Source: Amorphophallus konjac (Eukaryota > Streptophyta > Magnoliopsida > Alismatales > Araceae). From it: 64,000 nt of DNA. The DNA is taken from positions 272,310,698 through 272,374,697 of the forward strand of contig CM040128.1 in NCBI GenBank assembly GCA_022559845.1. The letters run 5' to 3'. Under the pieces are notes generated by a model, which worked only from the letters and a program-made list of their open reading frames with translations, did no database searches and was not told the DNA's origin. This document shows, in pieces, positions 11,995 to 22,139 of this stretch. The position numbers and the translations under genes were made by a program. Each line of letters begins with the position of its first letter. The stretch's first letter is position 1.

Positions 11995-12245
11995 TGGCCC
12001 CTCTGGGACCCGCGCGGGGACCAGTTGACCCCGTTGGGACTTAGCGGGGTCAATCAGACCCCGCCTGGGTCCCACGCGGGTCTAGTGGACCCCGCTGGCC
12101 CCAGTGGGGTCAAACAGAACCCCACCGGGGTCTATTGACCCTGCCTGGGTCTAACGCGGAGTCTACTTGACCCCGCTGGGCCCAACGGAGTCAAACAGAC
12201 CCCACAGAGATCTGTTGACCCCGCCGAGGCCCTGTCGGGTCCAAA
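11995..12245 (+). repeat. Hairpin array 2 (gaccccgctgg/ccagtggggtc type)
   Basis: About eight alternating arms of 'gaccccgc' and 'gcggggtc'. A clear unit near 12088-12112 is GACCCCGCTGG facing CCAGTGGGGTC. Spacers are 'aaacag', 'atcag' or 'tattg'. Several units have lost pairing. The arm sequence has nothing in common with array 1, though the layout within the LTR is the same. Confidence 0.75.
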
Positions 12246-12432
12246 TGGGCCCACCGCCCCTTTTTCTCCCTCTTTTCAAAAAAAAATAAAACAAAAAGGG
12301 TGGAGGACTCACCTTGACAACCTAAGGTCTAAAATTGACCTTTTCTGTCAAGGTAGGGTCAAAAAACACCTTTTCGGTCAAAATGGGGTCCAAGAACCCC
12401 CTCTTTTTGTCAAGGTGGGTCCCCTTACGTTC

Positions 12433-12440
12433 TATAAATA
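12433..12440 (+). promoter_or_regulatory. Probable LTR TATA box (tataaata)
   Basis: TATAAATATTCTCTAGG follows the hairpin array and A-runs, and precedes a purine-rich leader (12455-12500). The layout matches the TATA box at 2541. Position-based inference. Confidence 0.4.
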
Positions 12441-13390
12441 TTCTCTAGGTCCGAAGAAGAAAAAAAAAGGAAAAAAGAGAGAACAAACGAAAGACGGAGG
12501 CGCACTAAGGAGCCGGAGTTTGTTTGTGTTTTTGTAAAGGCCTATTAAGGGTATATTTTTATAAATACTCTAGGTCTTATATTTATGCCCTAGAGAATGT
12601 TTGTAGTTTTCTATATATTCTGGGTGGCCAAGCTATGTAATTCTCCAGATAACTGAGAATTATAAAAATGCCCTCCTAGAATTGCAAGAGAACCCAAAGT
12701 CCTGTAAACTACAGTTCTACCCTGAAACTTTCAATAATTATATCTATGCCCTCATGTCCCGCATCAATCCGGAGACCTCTTATATACAGTAGACAATTCG
12801 ACGACACTCCTTGTACTTACATGAATCACGAGTGCACCTAGTTGCCTTCTCTCATGTGTGCCAAGAAAAATTACGAAAAGACCTCGACTTTCGAGAAATT
12901 GTGCATATGCCCTTCTCTGTTAAGAATCAACGCACGTGCACCTTCCATGGAGCCCAATGTTGTTCTTCCACTTAGGAGGCTTGTCAGCTCAACCTTGCAC
13001 CTATGTGTCACCTCAAACCTGAGTATGCCTTAGGTCTAATAAAATTATCAAAATATCCCAATGATCTAGAAACGCCCCAACAATCCCCAGAACCTTCCGA
13101 AAACTGCCTCAGTGCCCTTGGAAGCCCGAGACTACACCACAGTCTCTCTCCAACCTAGAAATTACAGAAAAGCCCGTGACTTGGTAAAATTACTAAACTA
13201 TCCCTGGAATTTAAAATTATCAAAATATCCATGGAGTCTAGAAATGCTTCCGACACCTCAAAAACGCCTACAACTTCTGCAAAAATACATTCATGCTCCC
13301 AAATTATACAGTTTTGCCTAAACCTAATGAGACCTTTGATAAAACCCTATTTCTATCAATCTTTCGGTAGTGAATGAGAGTTAATTATGA

Positions 13391-14188
13391 GCCGTACAAG
13401 TGAGTTTGCCCTCAACATCAGAACCTATGTAAAGGACTTTAGGATTTTTTTGACAGTCAATCAAAGGTGTTCGGACGTTATGCCGATGTAAATCAACACT
13501 GATTGCGATCAGTGAGAAAAAGTCTAACACTCGAACCCAAATCATCTGATACGAAACGCATTCACAGAATAAACTCTGCACAAGTTATTTATACAGCCTA
13601 TATACGTGCATCTTTATAAATTTTCCATTTTCTTCAAAAGGCTCAGTGAGAAATTTAAAGACTATATTCTTCTCCCTTCCATGAAATAACAAAAAGACGA
13701 ATGTGCTACAAACTTTAAAAATATTCTGTGACCGACAATCGCTAAGCTCCTGGGTGAAGCTTAACGCTTAAGAGAGGTCCCCCCATCTTCAAGTCTTCCA
13801 TTTCTTTCCACTACAAGATGAACATTTCAAAAAAAAAAAAAACTACAAATCAACAAAACATTAGGATAAGTATTTACTTTAATGGTTGTCACCTTATACA
13901 AACCTAGAACACGACATCTACTTCACCCATGCCTCTTATTCCATTTGTTCCTCATCCCATCTCTCATCCTCATTTTACAATTTTATAATTTTTATTAAAT
14001 ATCTTTATGTGTTCTACATAATTGGTATAATAATATCTGTTTTATGTTTTATATTTTATTTTATATGTGATATATTTTATAATTATATTAAATATACTGT
14101 TTTGATTTTAATAATATGATTAGTGATGTAGTAAAATATTAAATAAAGTACATATATCTTATCAACTATTATTCTCAACGAGGAAAAT
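13391..14188. other. AT-rich intergenic, no gene seen
   Basis: Increasingly AT-rich toward 14100. Short ORFs (for example 13886-14119) are low-complexity and have no recognisable domain. Confidence 0.5.
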
Positions 14189-14205
14189 AGTAAAGATGTT
14201 CTAGT
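14189..14205 (+). repeat. Left target-site duplication of the LINE
   Basis: AGTAAAGATGTTCTAGT here matches AGTAAAGATGTTCCAGT at 22123-22139 (one mismatch in 17). It flanks both ends of the LINE once the hAT insertion is disregarded. This is a typical target-primed reverse transcription duplication. Confidence 0.85.
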
Positions 14206-16563
14206 GTATGTATGCGTATACGGGTAATAGTAACTCTAGAAATGGTGTTAATATAATAATAGATAAAAATTTAAAAGATAGTTATAGAAGTTAATAGATT
14301 GAGGATATTTTGAATATAATTAGTGCATATGCACCTCAAGTAGAATTAGAAGAGAGCATTAAAAAATAATTTTGGGAGGCTGTTGATAGTTTGATCCAAA
14401 CTATCCCCAGTGAAGAGAGAATCTTTGTTGGAGAGGATCTTAATGGCCATGTGGGTAAAGATAATAGAGGTTATGAGAGGATTCATGGAGGATTTGATTT
14501 TGGTAATAAAAATGATATGGGATATACTATTCTTGATTTTGCTATGACTTATATGATCTAACAATTGTTAATACATTCTTTAAGAAGAGGGACGAACACT
14601 TAATAATATACAAGATTGGACCACATATAAGTCAAATTCACCATTTTATTATTAGGAAAGTCGATAGAGTTTTATGTAAAGATTGAAAAGTTATTCTTGG
14701 AGAGAGTCTAACACCTCAACATAGGTTATTAGTAATAGATGTCATTATCCCTAAATTCAAAAGAAAGACCATTATAAATAATTGTTCTAAAGATTAAATG
14801 GTGGAATTTAAAAAGTAAAAGTTTAGAAATATTTAAAAATCATCTATTAAAGGAAAATATTTAAAATTTAGAATAAGAAACTAATGTAATGTAGAAAAAT
14901 GTTGTAAATTGTATAACGAGTGTGGCAAAACGACTCTTAGACGAATCTAAAGGGAAAGAGAATTTGAAAAAAGAGACTTGGTGGTAGAGTGAGGAAATCT
15001 AAAATACCATTAGAGTAAAAAAATGAGTGCTTTAAAGTTTGACAAACTAATAAAAATAATCAAACTCTAGAAGCTTATAAAATCGTTAAAAAGAGCGCTA
15101 ACAAAATAATTAACGAAGCTAAATCAAAGGCATTTGAAGATTTATATAATAAATTAGGAACCCGAAAAGGTGAAAATGACATATTTAAACTTGTTAAATT
15201 ACGAGAAAAGAAAACTAGAGATTTAGATCATATTCGTTGCATTAAAGGTGAAGATCAAAGGATTTTAACTAAGGATCTTGAAATTAAAGAGAGGTGGCAT
15301 AGTTATTTTCAGAAGTTACTTAATGAAAATTAAGTCAATGATTTCTCTTTAGAAGATACCCAAGAGTCAACAAGATTTGATAAATATCAGTATTTCATGT
15401 GCATTAAGATGCCAGAAGCGGAGGATGCTTTAAGGAAAATGAAAGTGGACAAGACCTTATGACCAGATGACATGCCTATTGAAGTATGGAAAGACCTAGG
15501 AGACATTGGTGTTCAGTGGCTAACCAAACTTTTCAATAAAATTTTAAAGGAACGAAGAATGCCAGAAATTTGAAGAAAAAGTGTTGTGCTTCCTTTCTAT
15601 AAAAACAAATGAGATATTCAAAATTGCAATAATTATCATGGAATTAAACTTATGAGTCATACTATGAAACTTTGGGAAAGAATAATCAAAAAACGCCTCC
15701 GATATATGACTACTGTATCGAAAAATCAGTTTGATTTTACGCCGAATAGATCTACTATAGAAGCTATTTTCTTACTACGACAGCTAATGGAGAAGTATAG
15801 AGAGATGAGAAAAGATTTGTATATGGTATTTCTTGATTTGGAGAAGGCGTACGATCGAGTACCGAGATAATTGATTTGGTTGACATTAAGAAAGAAAGGA
15901 GTCTCTCAAGGATATCTTGATTTGGTTAAGGATATGTATAAAAGTGCTATTACTAGTGTTCGAACTATTACTGTAGAGACTTGTGAATTTTCAATTTCTA
16001 TTAGTTTGTATCAAGGTTCTACAGTAAATCCGTATATCTTTACCTTAGTTATGGATGAAGTAACAAAATAATTGCATGAGGATATCTCTTAGTGTATGTT
16101 ATCTGCAAATGATATTGTCTTAATTGATGAGAGTATTGATGCTTTAAATGCTAAGTTAGAGCATTAGAGACAAGCCTTGGAGTCTAAAGGTTTTTAAATT
16201 AGTAGGAGCAAGTCAGAGTTTATGTATTATAATTTTAGTAATGGGAGAGTGGTACAGGAAGAGATAGTTCTAATTGATGAAGATAATATTTCGAAGAGTA
16301 GTAACTTTCGGTACTTAGGGCCTATCATACAAGAGAATGGGGAGATTTATGACGACATTACACATAGGATTAAAGCAGGCTAGTTAAAATGGAGAAGCGC
16401 ATCAAGAGTCCTCTGTGATTGTCGTATGCCTGTGAAACTCAAAGGGAGGTTTTATAGAACGACTGTGAGACATACTTTGTTATATGGTACTGACTGTTGG
16501 GCAATACAAAAGGAACACATTTACAAAATATATGTAGCAGAGATGAGGATGCTGAGATGGATG
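14206..16563 (+). mobile_element. RTE-type LINE, 5' part (endonuclease and reverse transcriptase), decayed
   Basis: Left piece of a non-LTR retrotransposon. At 14240-14720 it reads as the C-terminal two thirds of an APE-type endonuclease (RNGVNIII, ISAYAPQVELEE, LNGHVGKDNRGYERIHGGF, QHRLLV). RT begins before 15600 and shows NRSTIEAIFLLRQL, VFLDLEKAYDRVPR (motif A aspartate), QGSTVNPYIFTLVMDE (motif B) and MLSANDIVLIDES, where the catalytic ADD is altered to AND (motif C). Many stops and frameshifts; at least three stops fall on expected tryptophans. The endonuclease start is missing, so the copy is 5'-truncated. It is interrupted at 16563 by the hAT and continues at 21776. Without the insert it is about 2.7 kb. 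Confidence 0.9.
16556..16563 (+). repeat. Left 8 bp target duplication of the hAT (GATGGATG)
   Basis: GATGGATG is repeated exactly at 21768-21775. Eight-base duplications are diagnostic of hAT elements. Removing the element and one copy restores continuous LINE coding sequence across the junction. Confidence 0.92.
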
Positions 16564-16591
16564 CATGGAATGCATTCTCGCGAGATCTCGG
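16564..16591 (+). repeat. Left terminal inverted repeat of the hAT
   Basis: 28 bp terminus pairing imperfectly with 21743-21767. Outer five bases CATGG and an inner eight-base GATCTCGG block match. The middle differs by substitutions and a 3 bp length difference. Confidence 0.8.
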
Positions 16592-17034
16592 TCTTGCCGC
16601 GTCCACGAGACGCAAAGCCGTGCGAGGTCGGCGTGTCTCAGCGAGACCGTGCGCAGGCGGGAAGCAGGTTTCGTTAGGGCACGAACAGGGTGAACCGACC
16701 GGTCCGGCCCGTTAACGCGAAGCGGTCGACGCGAGGGTCAGTCGACCCTAAAGGCTTAAAGCCTTAAACCCTCCCCTACCCTGTCGAGCCCTCACGCCTC
16801 ACCCCGACACTCTTGCACACACTCTCGCACAGTCGCACGAGGTCGCCGGAGCTGCCCTAGGTGGCTCGCCTCGCCCGCCGATTGCGTCGATCACCGGCGA
16901 TAGATGTACGACAGACTTCGCCGGCGTCGGATCTCCGAGCGGACGGGCGATCGGCATCGGCTGTCTCCCCCTCTCTCTGGTATGCCTTTCCTTCTTCTCC
17001 TCCCCCCCGCCCCCGTCTTCCTCCTTCTCTATCT

Positions 17035-17965
17035 GTCTCCACCCATCTCTTCACATGTGTGAGTGTGTGTGTGTGAGAGAGAGAGGAAGGGAGAGAGATC
17101 CCATCCCCTCTCGTTCTCTTTCTCTACCCCCGGTCTCTCTCCCAAGTCTCCTCTGGCCGTCTCCCACCCTCCCTTTCTCTCCGTCTCTCTTTCTTTCTCC
17201 CCCCCCCGTCTCTCCTCTCGCGCTCTCTCTGTCTCCCTCCCTCTCTCTCTCTGTCCCTCTCTATCTGTCTCTCCCCTCGGCCCCCGATCTCTCCTCCCGC
17301 CCTCTCTCTGTCTCCCACCCTCTCTCTCTGTGTGTGTGTCCCTCTTTGTCTGTCTCTCCCCCCATCTATCCCCCCCGACACTCTCTCTGTCTCCCACCAT
17401 CTCTCTCTCTCCGTCTCCCACTCTCAAACCCTTTCTCTATCTCTCACCCTCTCTCAATCTCTCTGTCTCCCACCCTCTCTCCCCGCCTTCCACACTCCCT
17501 CACACTCTCTTTCTCTCTCTCTATCCCTCTCTGTATGTCTCTCCCCCCGGCCCCCGATCTCTCTTCCCACCCTCTATCTCTCTCTCCGTCTCTCTCTGTC
17601 TGTCTCTCCCCCCGATCTATCCCCCCAACACTCTCTCTATCTCCCACCATCTCTCAATCTCTCTGTCTCCCACCCTCTCTCCCTGCCTCCCACACACACA
17701 CTCTCTCTCTCTCAATCTTTGTCTCCCACCCTCGTTGTCTGTCTGTCTCTCTCTCTCCCCCCTCCGTCTCTCCCTTATCTGTTTAAGATAGAGGGAGACA
17801 GAGAGAGATATAGAGGAAGACAAAGATTGAGGGGGGGGGGAGGCAGAGACGGAGACGGGGGAGACAGAGAGACACAGAGAGAGATAGACAAAGGGAGACA
17901 AAGAGAAGGGGGGAGACAGACGGAGAGGGGGGAGATAGAGGCAAAGAGAGAGAGAGACGGAGATG
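17035..17965. repeat. Pyrimidine/purine fold-back low-complexity tract inside the hAT
   Basis: About 735 bp of (CT)n-like 'ctctctgtctcccaccctctctctctgtctgtctctcccc' is followed from about 17785 by about 180 bp of its purine-rich counterpart ('gagacagagagagatagac'). The turn lies at about 17770-17790, where 'tccctTATCT' faces 'AGATAgaggga'. Within the pyrimidine arm, blocks of about 110-240 bp such as 'ccccccggcccccgatctctc' recur near 17275 and 17545. Long ORFs on both strands here are purely compositional. It lies in the transposase 5' leader. Confidence 0.85.
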
Positions 17966-18251
17966 ATTTGGAATTTTTAATAGTTTATAATTTAATGTTA
18001 ATTTTTTGTCAATTATCTTAGTTTATTTCGTCAAAATTGTTGATAAAAGTAACATCAGTCTTCGAAAAATAGCGAATTCGTGAAGAACTATTTAAATTTC
18101 AGATAGTATAATTTTAGATTTGTTGCAATATTTATTTTTTTCATATTGTTGTTACGTGAAATGTATAATATAATTGAGACATTGTGTTGTTTGTTTTTTG
18201 TTGTTTTAAATATGATATATTATTTATGTTTTTTTCTATAGATTCAGAAAC

Positions 18252-21200
18252 ATGTCTTCTGAAGACATAGGTTGGCAATATGGGAAGCCTATAGAAAGGG
18301 GGTCGGAATGTAATTTCTGTGGGAGGATAAAGAAGGCAGGTGGTGTTACAAGATTAAAAAATCATTTGATTGGAGAAAAAGGACAAGACGTAACCAACTA
18401 TCCGAGTTGTCCACCTGAAGTCCGTAAACAATTAAAAGAAGCTAAAGAACAGAGGGGCAAGAAAGCTATGAAACAAACTTCAAATAGAGAGCAGATTATA
18501 GAAGAGTTGTGTCAAATGGGAAGGGATGATAATGACGGTGAGTATGATGATGATTGTGAAGAAGTGCCAGAGTCTGGAGCTGGTACAAGTGGAACTGGTA
18601 AGAAAGCCAAACAGGGCATAGCTGATTTTATGCGTCGTAGTTCAAGTATGAAGATTGCTAAGTCACAGATAGAGTCTAGAAAATACAAATCTGATGATGC
18701 CAAACAACAAAGAATACAATCAATGTGGAGTAAAGGAAAATTTAAAGAGTCTCTTGGAAAGGTGGTATCAAAAAATTTTATTTATAATCACATTCCAGCC
18801 AATGTTGCAGGGGACCATCATTTCAAGAATATGATAACTGAAGCTCAGCAACTTGATCGCGGAGTACTTCCACCCACCCCTAAGGAAATCTTAGGGAAAT
18901 ATCTCGATGAATTGGTTCTTGAAATGGAAGTTGAAATTAAGAAATTGGAATCACATTGGGATGCACATGGGTGCTCTCTTTTATGTGATGGGTGGACAGG
19001 ACTTACAAGAATGTCCATCATTAATTTCATGGTGTGCAGGGCAGGTCGTGTTGTTTTTCTAGACTCTATTGATGTCACAGGAAAGGAAAAAAATCATGAA
19101 TACATAATGAAGTTGATGGAGGACAAGGTTAAAGAAATTGGAAAGGGAAGAGTTGTACAGATTGTTACAGATAATGCTAACAACTACAAAAAAGTAGGTA
19201 AATTGTTATCTAATAAGTACCCTCTTTTTTGGACTCCATGCACTGCACATTGTATTGATTTGATGTTTGAAGCTGTGGCAAAGCACAGCATGGTGAAGAA
19301 GGCCGTGGATATGGGCAGACTTGTCACAAGATTTATATATAATCATGATTGGGTTGTAGATCGAGTGCGAAAAACTTGTGGTCGAGATATAATTCGACCT
19401 GGAGTTACTCGATTTGCAACAAATTATCTTGCCCTTCAAAGTTTAGTAAGGGAGAAAGATGGCCTGCCGAGTTTTTTCCTTGGATCAGAATGGTCCAATT
19501 CTCAGTATAGCACCAACCCAGTTTGGAAAAAATGTGAAACAAATTATATGCACTCCAATATTTTGGGATTATGCATAAGATGTAATAAAAATTATGGAGC
19601 CAATGTATCAAGTTTTGAGAGTTATAGATACTGAGAGATATCCAAGTATGGGTTTAGTATACAATTCTATGATCATTATGAAGGAAGGCATCAAGGTATC
19701 TTCTCCAAGAAATTGGACTTGGGTACATAAGATTATTGATGAGAGATGGCTGAAATCTATGGATGAACCTATCTACAAGGCTGGTAAATACTCAACTTTG
19801 AATTTTAATAATTTTTATCTTTCAATTTAGTATTATTTATTAAAAGACATGATGAATTATTGCCTTGATGATCTTATATAATCAGTATATTTTCTTAACC
19901 CCAAGTATTAATATAAGCAAAAATTAGGGGATGATCAGACATTGATCAAAGCCGTGCATGAAGTATTTGATAAATTACTTCCTACATCTAAGGGGAGAGC
20001 ACAATTTGGCAATGATGTAATTTTAAGTTATTTACTTTAAGATCATATTTTTTTAACACTGAGATGCTTCTTATATTTATCTTGATAGATTGTCAAGTTT
20101 AGAGATGCACTAGCCTCTTTCGGGACTAAGACTGTTATAGCAAGTAGGGAAAGTATGTGGCCAGGTTAGTGGTGATGGATTTGATGAGTTTTATTTTTTT
20201 TGAAAGTGTGATGTTTTGGGATTTATTGAAATTATTTTTTCCTATATTACTTGATTTTTAGGTGAGTGGTGGAAGATGTATGGAACAGATGCCCCCACAC
20301 TTAGTCAACTTGCAGTTCGGGTTTTACCACAAATTGTATCAGCTTCACCTTGTGAAAGGAATTGGAGCACATTTGCCATGATACATATGAAGCCTAGAAA
20401 TAGGTTATCGTATACAAAGTTGAAGAAACTCGTGTATTGTCATTATAATATGAAGCTGAAGGTAAAGAGAATGGAGGATGAGTATGGACGTGGAGATGAT
20501 CCTGAGGATGATCCACTTGACTATTTCACCATGTTGAATGAGAATGAAATGGATGATCGGGAGAACCCATACACAGAATAGATTGCTTCCAACACTTTGG
20601 AAGAAGATGGTTGGCCATGTGAAGAAATATGTAGTGCAGCACAAGAGACAAGAATTGATGTAAATGTTATGACACACCAAATTGTTGATGCATCTTCGGA
20701 GACTGCTCGTCACCATGACACTGGTCCTCCTTCAGATATGAATGTCTCTAATCCTGATGATGATAATGATGATGATAAAATTGATAAAAGAGATGATGGT
20801 GATGGAGGTGAGTTAAATGATGATGGAGGTGGGATAGGTGGAGATGAAGGTTTTGGTCACATGAGTCTATTCACGAGAGAAGATCATTTCACTCATGCTA
20901 CTCAAGATGAAGATCATGGATCTCGGCCGACATATGGAGGATATCGAAATTATCAACGTAGAAAGAATGATCAAGACACATCAAGACAACATAGATTGTA
21001 CGATGATGAAGAACAAGACCTTTCACATACTTTCACTTCTATGGATCTCTCATCTGGACAAGCATATGGAGGCCATCAACACCAAGATTCATCAAGTTCA
21101 TCTAATGTCTATGGATATGGGCATCCAACACATGAGTCATCAAGTTCGTCATATGGATATGGATCATACACAACTCCATATGCATATCCATATCCTGTCT

Positions 21201-21307
21201 CGGTTGTTGTACCTATATCTAGAGTGACATATTCTTATCCCCTCTATCCACGCATTGGTGTGTTGGTTCACGTTGTTGTTCAGGATTATGATAGATATGT
21301 GAGGTAG
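18252..21307 (+). pseudogene. hAT transposase gene (BED finger, DUF659, dimerisation domain), broken
   Basis: Cut-and-paste transposase of the DUF659 hAT group. From ATG at 18252 the open frame runs 460 codons. A BED-type zinc finger (CNFCGRIKKAGGVTRLKNHL) lies near residues 18-45. An acidic linker is followed by DUF659 with LLCDGWTG, VTDNANNYKKVGK and WTPCTAHCIDLM. Frame is lost near 19555, with a stop at about 19577. The protein continues at 19590-19783, then after plausible GT-AG introns at 19886-20016 (one in-frame TAA), 20089-20164 and 20262-20581. The last of these holds the C-terminal dimerisation region (ASPCERNWSTF). A TAG at 20579 replaces an expected Trp; the frame then stays open to 21307 with Asp-rich and Ser/Tyr/Gly-rich tails. 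Not functional as read, though decay is modest. Confidence 0.88.
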
Positions 21308-21742
21308 TATATGCAGATGTATGAACAAAGGATGACATGGAAGCAATATTGTGCTTATGTTTAGAGTCATTACTTTAGACAATATAAGAGTGGAGAGAGT
21401 AAGGCACACCGCTCTTTTTCTTATTATTGATATTTTTTATCTATTCTTCAGTTTGTGATTCATGTATCATTTTATGTATCTCTTTTTTGTATAACTTTTG
21501 ATTTTGACATTAGTGCATGTGAATGGATTTGTTATTGTTATCATTACTCTTTATTTGGTAAAATTGAGTTGTCAATTACAAAAACATGTTCGTGAAATTG
21601 AGTGGTTAGTATAAAAGAATTAAGATTATTTTAGAAATAGGTTATACATATGAAAAAATTTCTGAAATCACCAAACCCGATCTCCCGAGATGTTTTCGAG
21701 ATCTCTCCGAAATCTTTTCTCTCCAACCCCCCCGAGACGAAG

Positions 21743-21767
21743 CCGAGATCCGATATGACAAACCATG
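21743..21767 (+). repeat. Right terminal inverted repeat of the hAT
   Basis: CCGAGATC...ACCATG. Its reverse complement starts CATGG and contains GATCTCGG, as at the left end. It is followed immediately by GATGGATG. Confidence 0.8.
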
Positions 21768-21775
21768 GATGGATG
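21768..21775 (+). repeat. Right 8 bp target duplication of the hAT
   Basis: GATGGATG, identical to 16556-16563. Confidence 0.92.
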
Positions 21776-22122
21776 TGTGGCAAAACTAAGAAAGATAAGG
21801 TTAGGAATAAGCACATCCGTAAGGATTTGGGGATAGCCCCAATTGATAGTAAAATGAGATAAAATAGACTCAGGTGGTTTGGACATGTGCTTCGTCGCCC
21901 TAACTCAGCGCCAGTTAAAAGGATGTGACTGAATCTTAATGGATGCTAGTAAAAGAGCTCGGGGAATGTCTAAAATGAGATGGTGCGATGTTATTAGGAA
22001 GGACATTAATTTTTTGGGTTTAAATATGAATATAGCACTTGATAGAAATCTTTGGCGGAACATGATTCATGTAACCGACCCTAAATAATTAGGATAAGAC
22101 TCTGATGATGATGATGATAATG
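21776..22122 (+). mobile_element. RTE-type LINE, 3' part with GAT-repeat tail
   Basis: Continues the LINE coding sequence directly after the hAT. It reads CGKTKKDKVRN, HIRKDLGIAPIDSKMR, then in shifted frames MRWCDVIRKDINFLGLN and ALDRNLWRNMIHVTDP, the conserved C-terminus of plant RTE-type proteins. It ends in a short (GAT)n run (22103-22118) instead of poly(A), as expected for RTE elements, and is followed by the 17 bp duplication. Confidence 0.9.
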
Positions 22123-22139
22123 AGTAAAGATGTTCCAGT
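22123..22139 (+). repeat. Right target-site duplication of the LINE
   Basis: AGTAAAGATGTTCCAGT, paired with 14189-14205 (16 of 17 identical). Confidence 0.85.

Larger units (their letters stand above)
11574..13390 (+). mobile_element. Probable 3' LTR of the gypsy element
   Basis: Begins plausibly at TGTTGCACCCC, preceded by the purine-rich 'gtgggaggca' that could serve as polypurine tract. It contains a hairpin array (11995-12245), A-runs, a TATA box (12433) and then a long stretch of short 'aaaatgccc' and 'tctagaaa' phrases (12540-13390). The start has weak similarity to TGTTGCACCC at 704, which could be the partner LTR. No CA end or target duplication could be fixed. ORFs in the stretch are fortuitous. 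Confidence 0.45.
16564..21767 (+). mobile_element. Complete hAT DNA transposon, 5204 bp, inserted in the LINE
   Basis: Bounded by perfect 8 bp duplications. Termini are imperfect inverted repeats: CATGGAATGCATTC then GAGATCTCGG at the left (16564-16591), and at the right end (21743-21767, reverse strand) CATGGTTTGTCATATCGGATCTCGG. CATGG and GATCTCGG are identical on both. Subterminal 'gagatctc'-type motifs cluster at both ends (16580-16600; 21680-21720). It contains a GC-rich 5' zone, a large pyrimidine/purine fold-back (17035-17965) and a broken transposase gene. It is younger than the LINE but no longer autonomous. Confidence 0.92.

Noticed and set aside
704..13390. Treating TGTTGCACCC (704) and TGTTGCACCCC (11574) as paired LTR starts of one element
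   Set aside because: Similarity extends only about 25 bp by eye and no duplication or matching ends were found. Left unproven.
17055..18021. Long ORFs (about 230-240 codons) on both strands, Ser/Leu/Pro- or Arg/Glu-rich
   Set aside because: Open only because of the CT/GA low-complexity tract. All frames are open and no domain exists.
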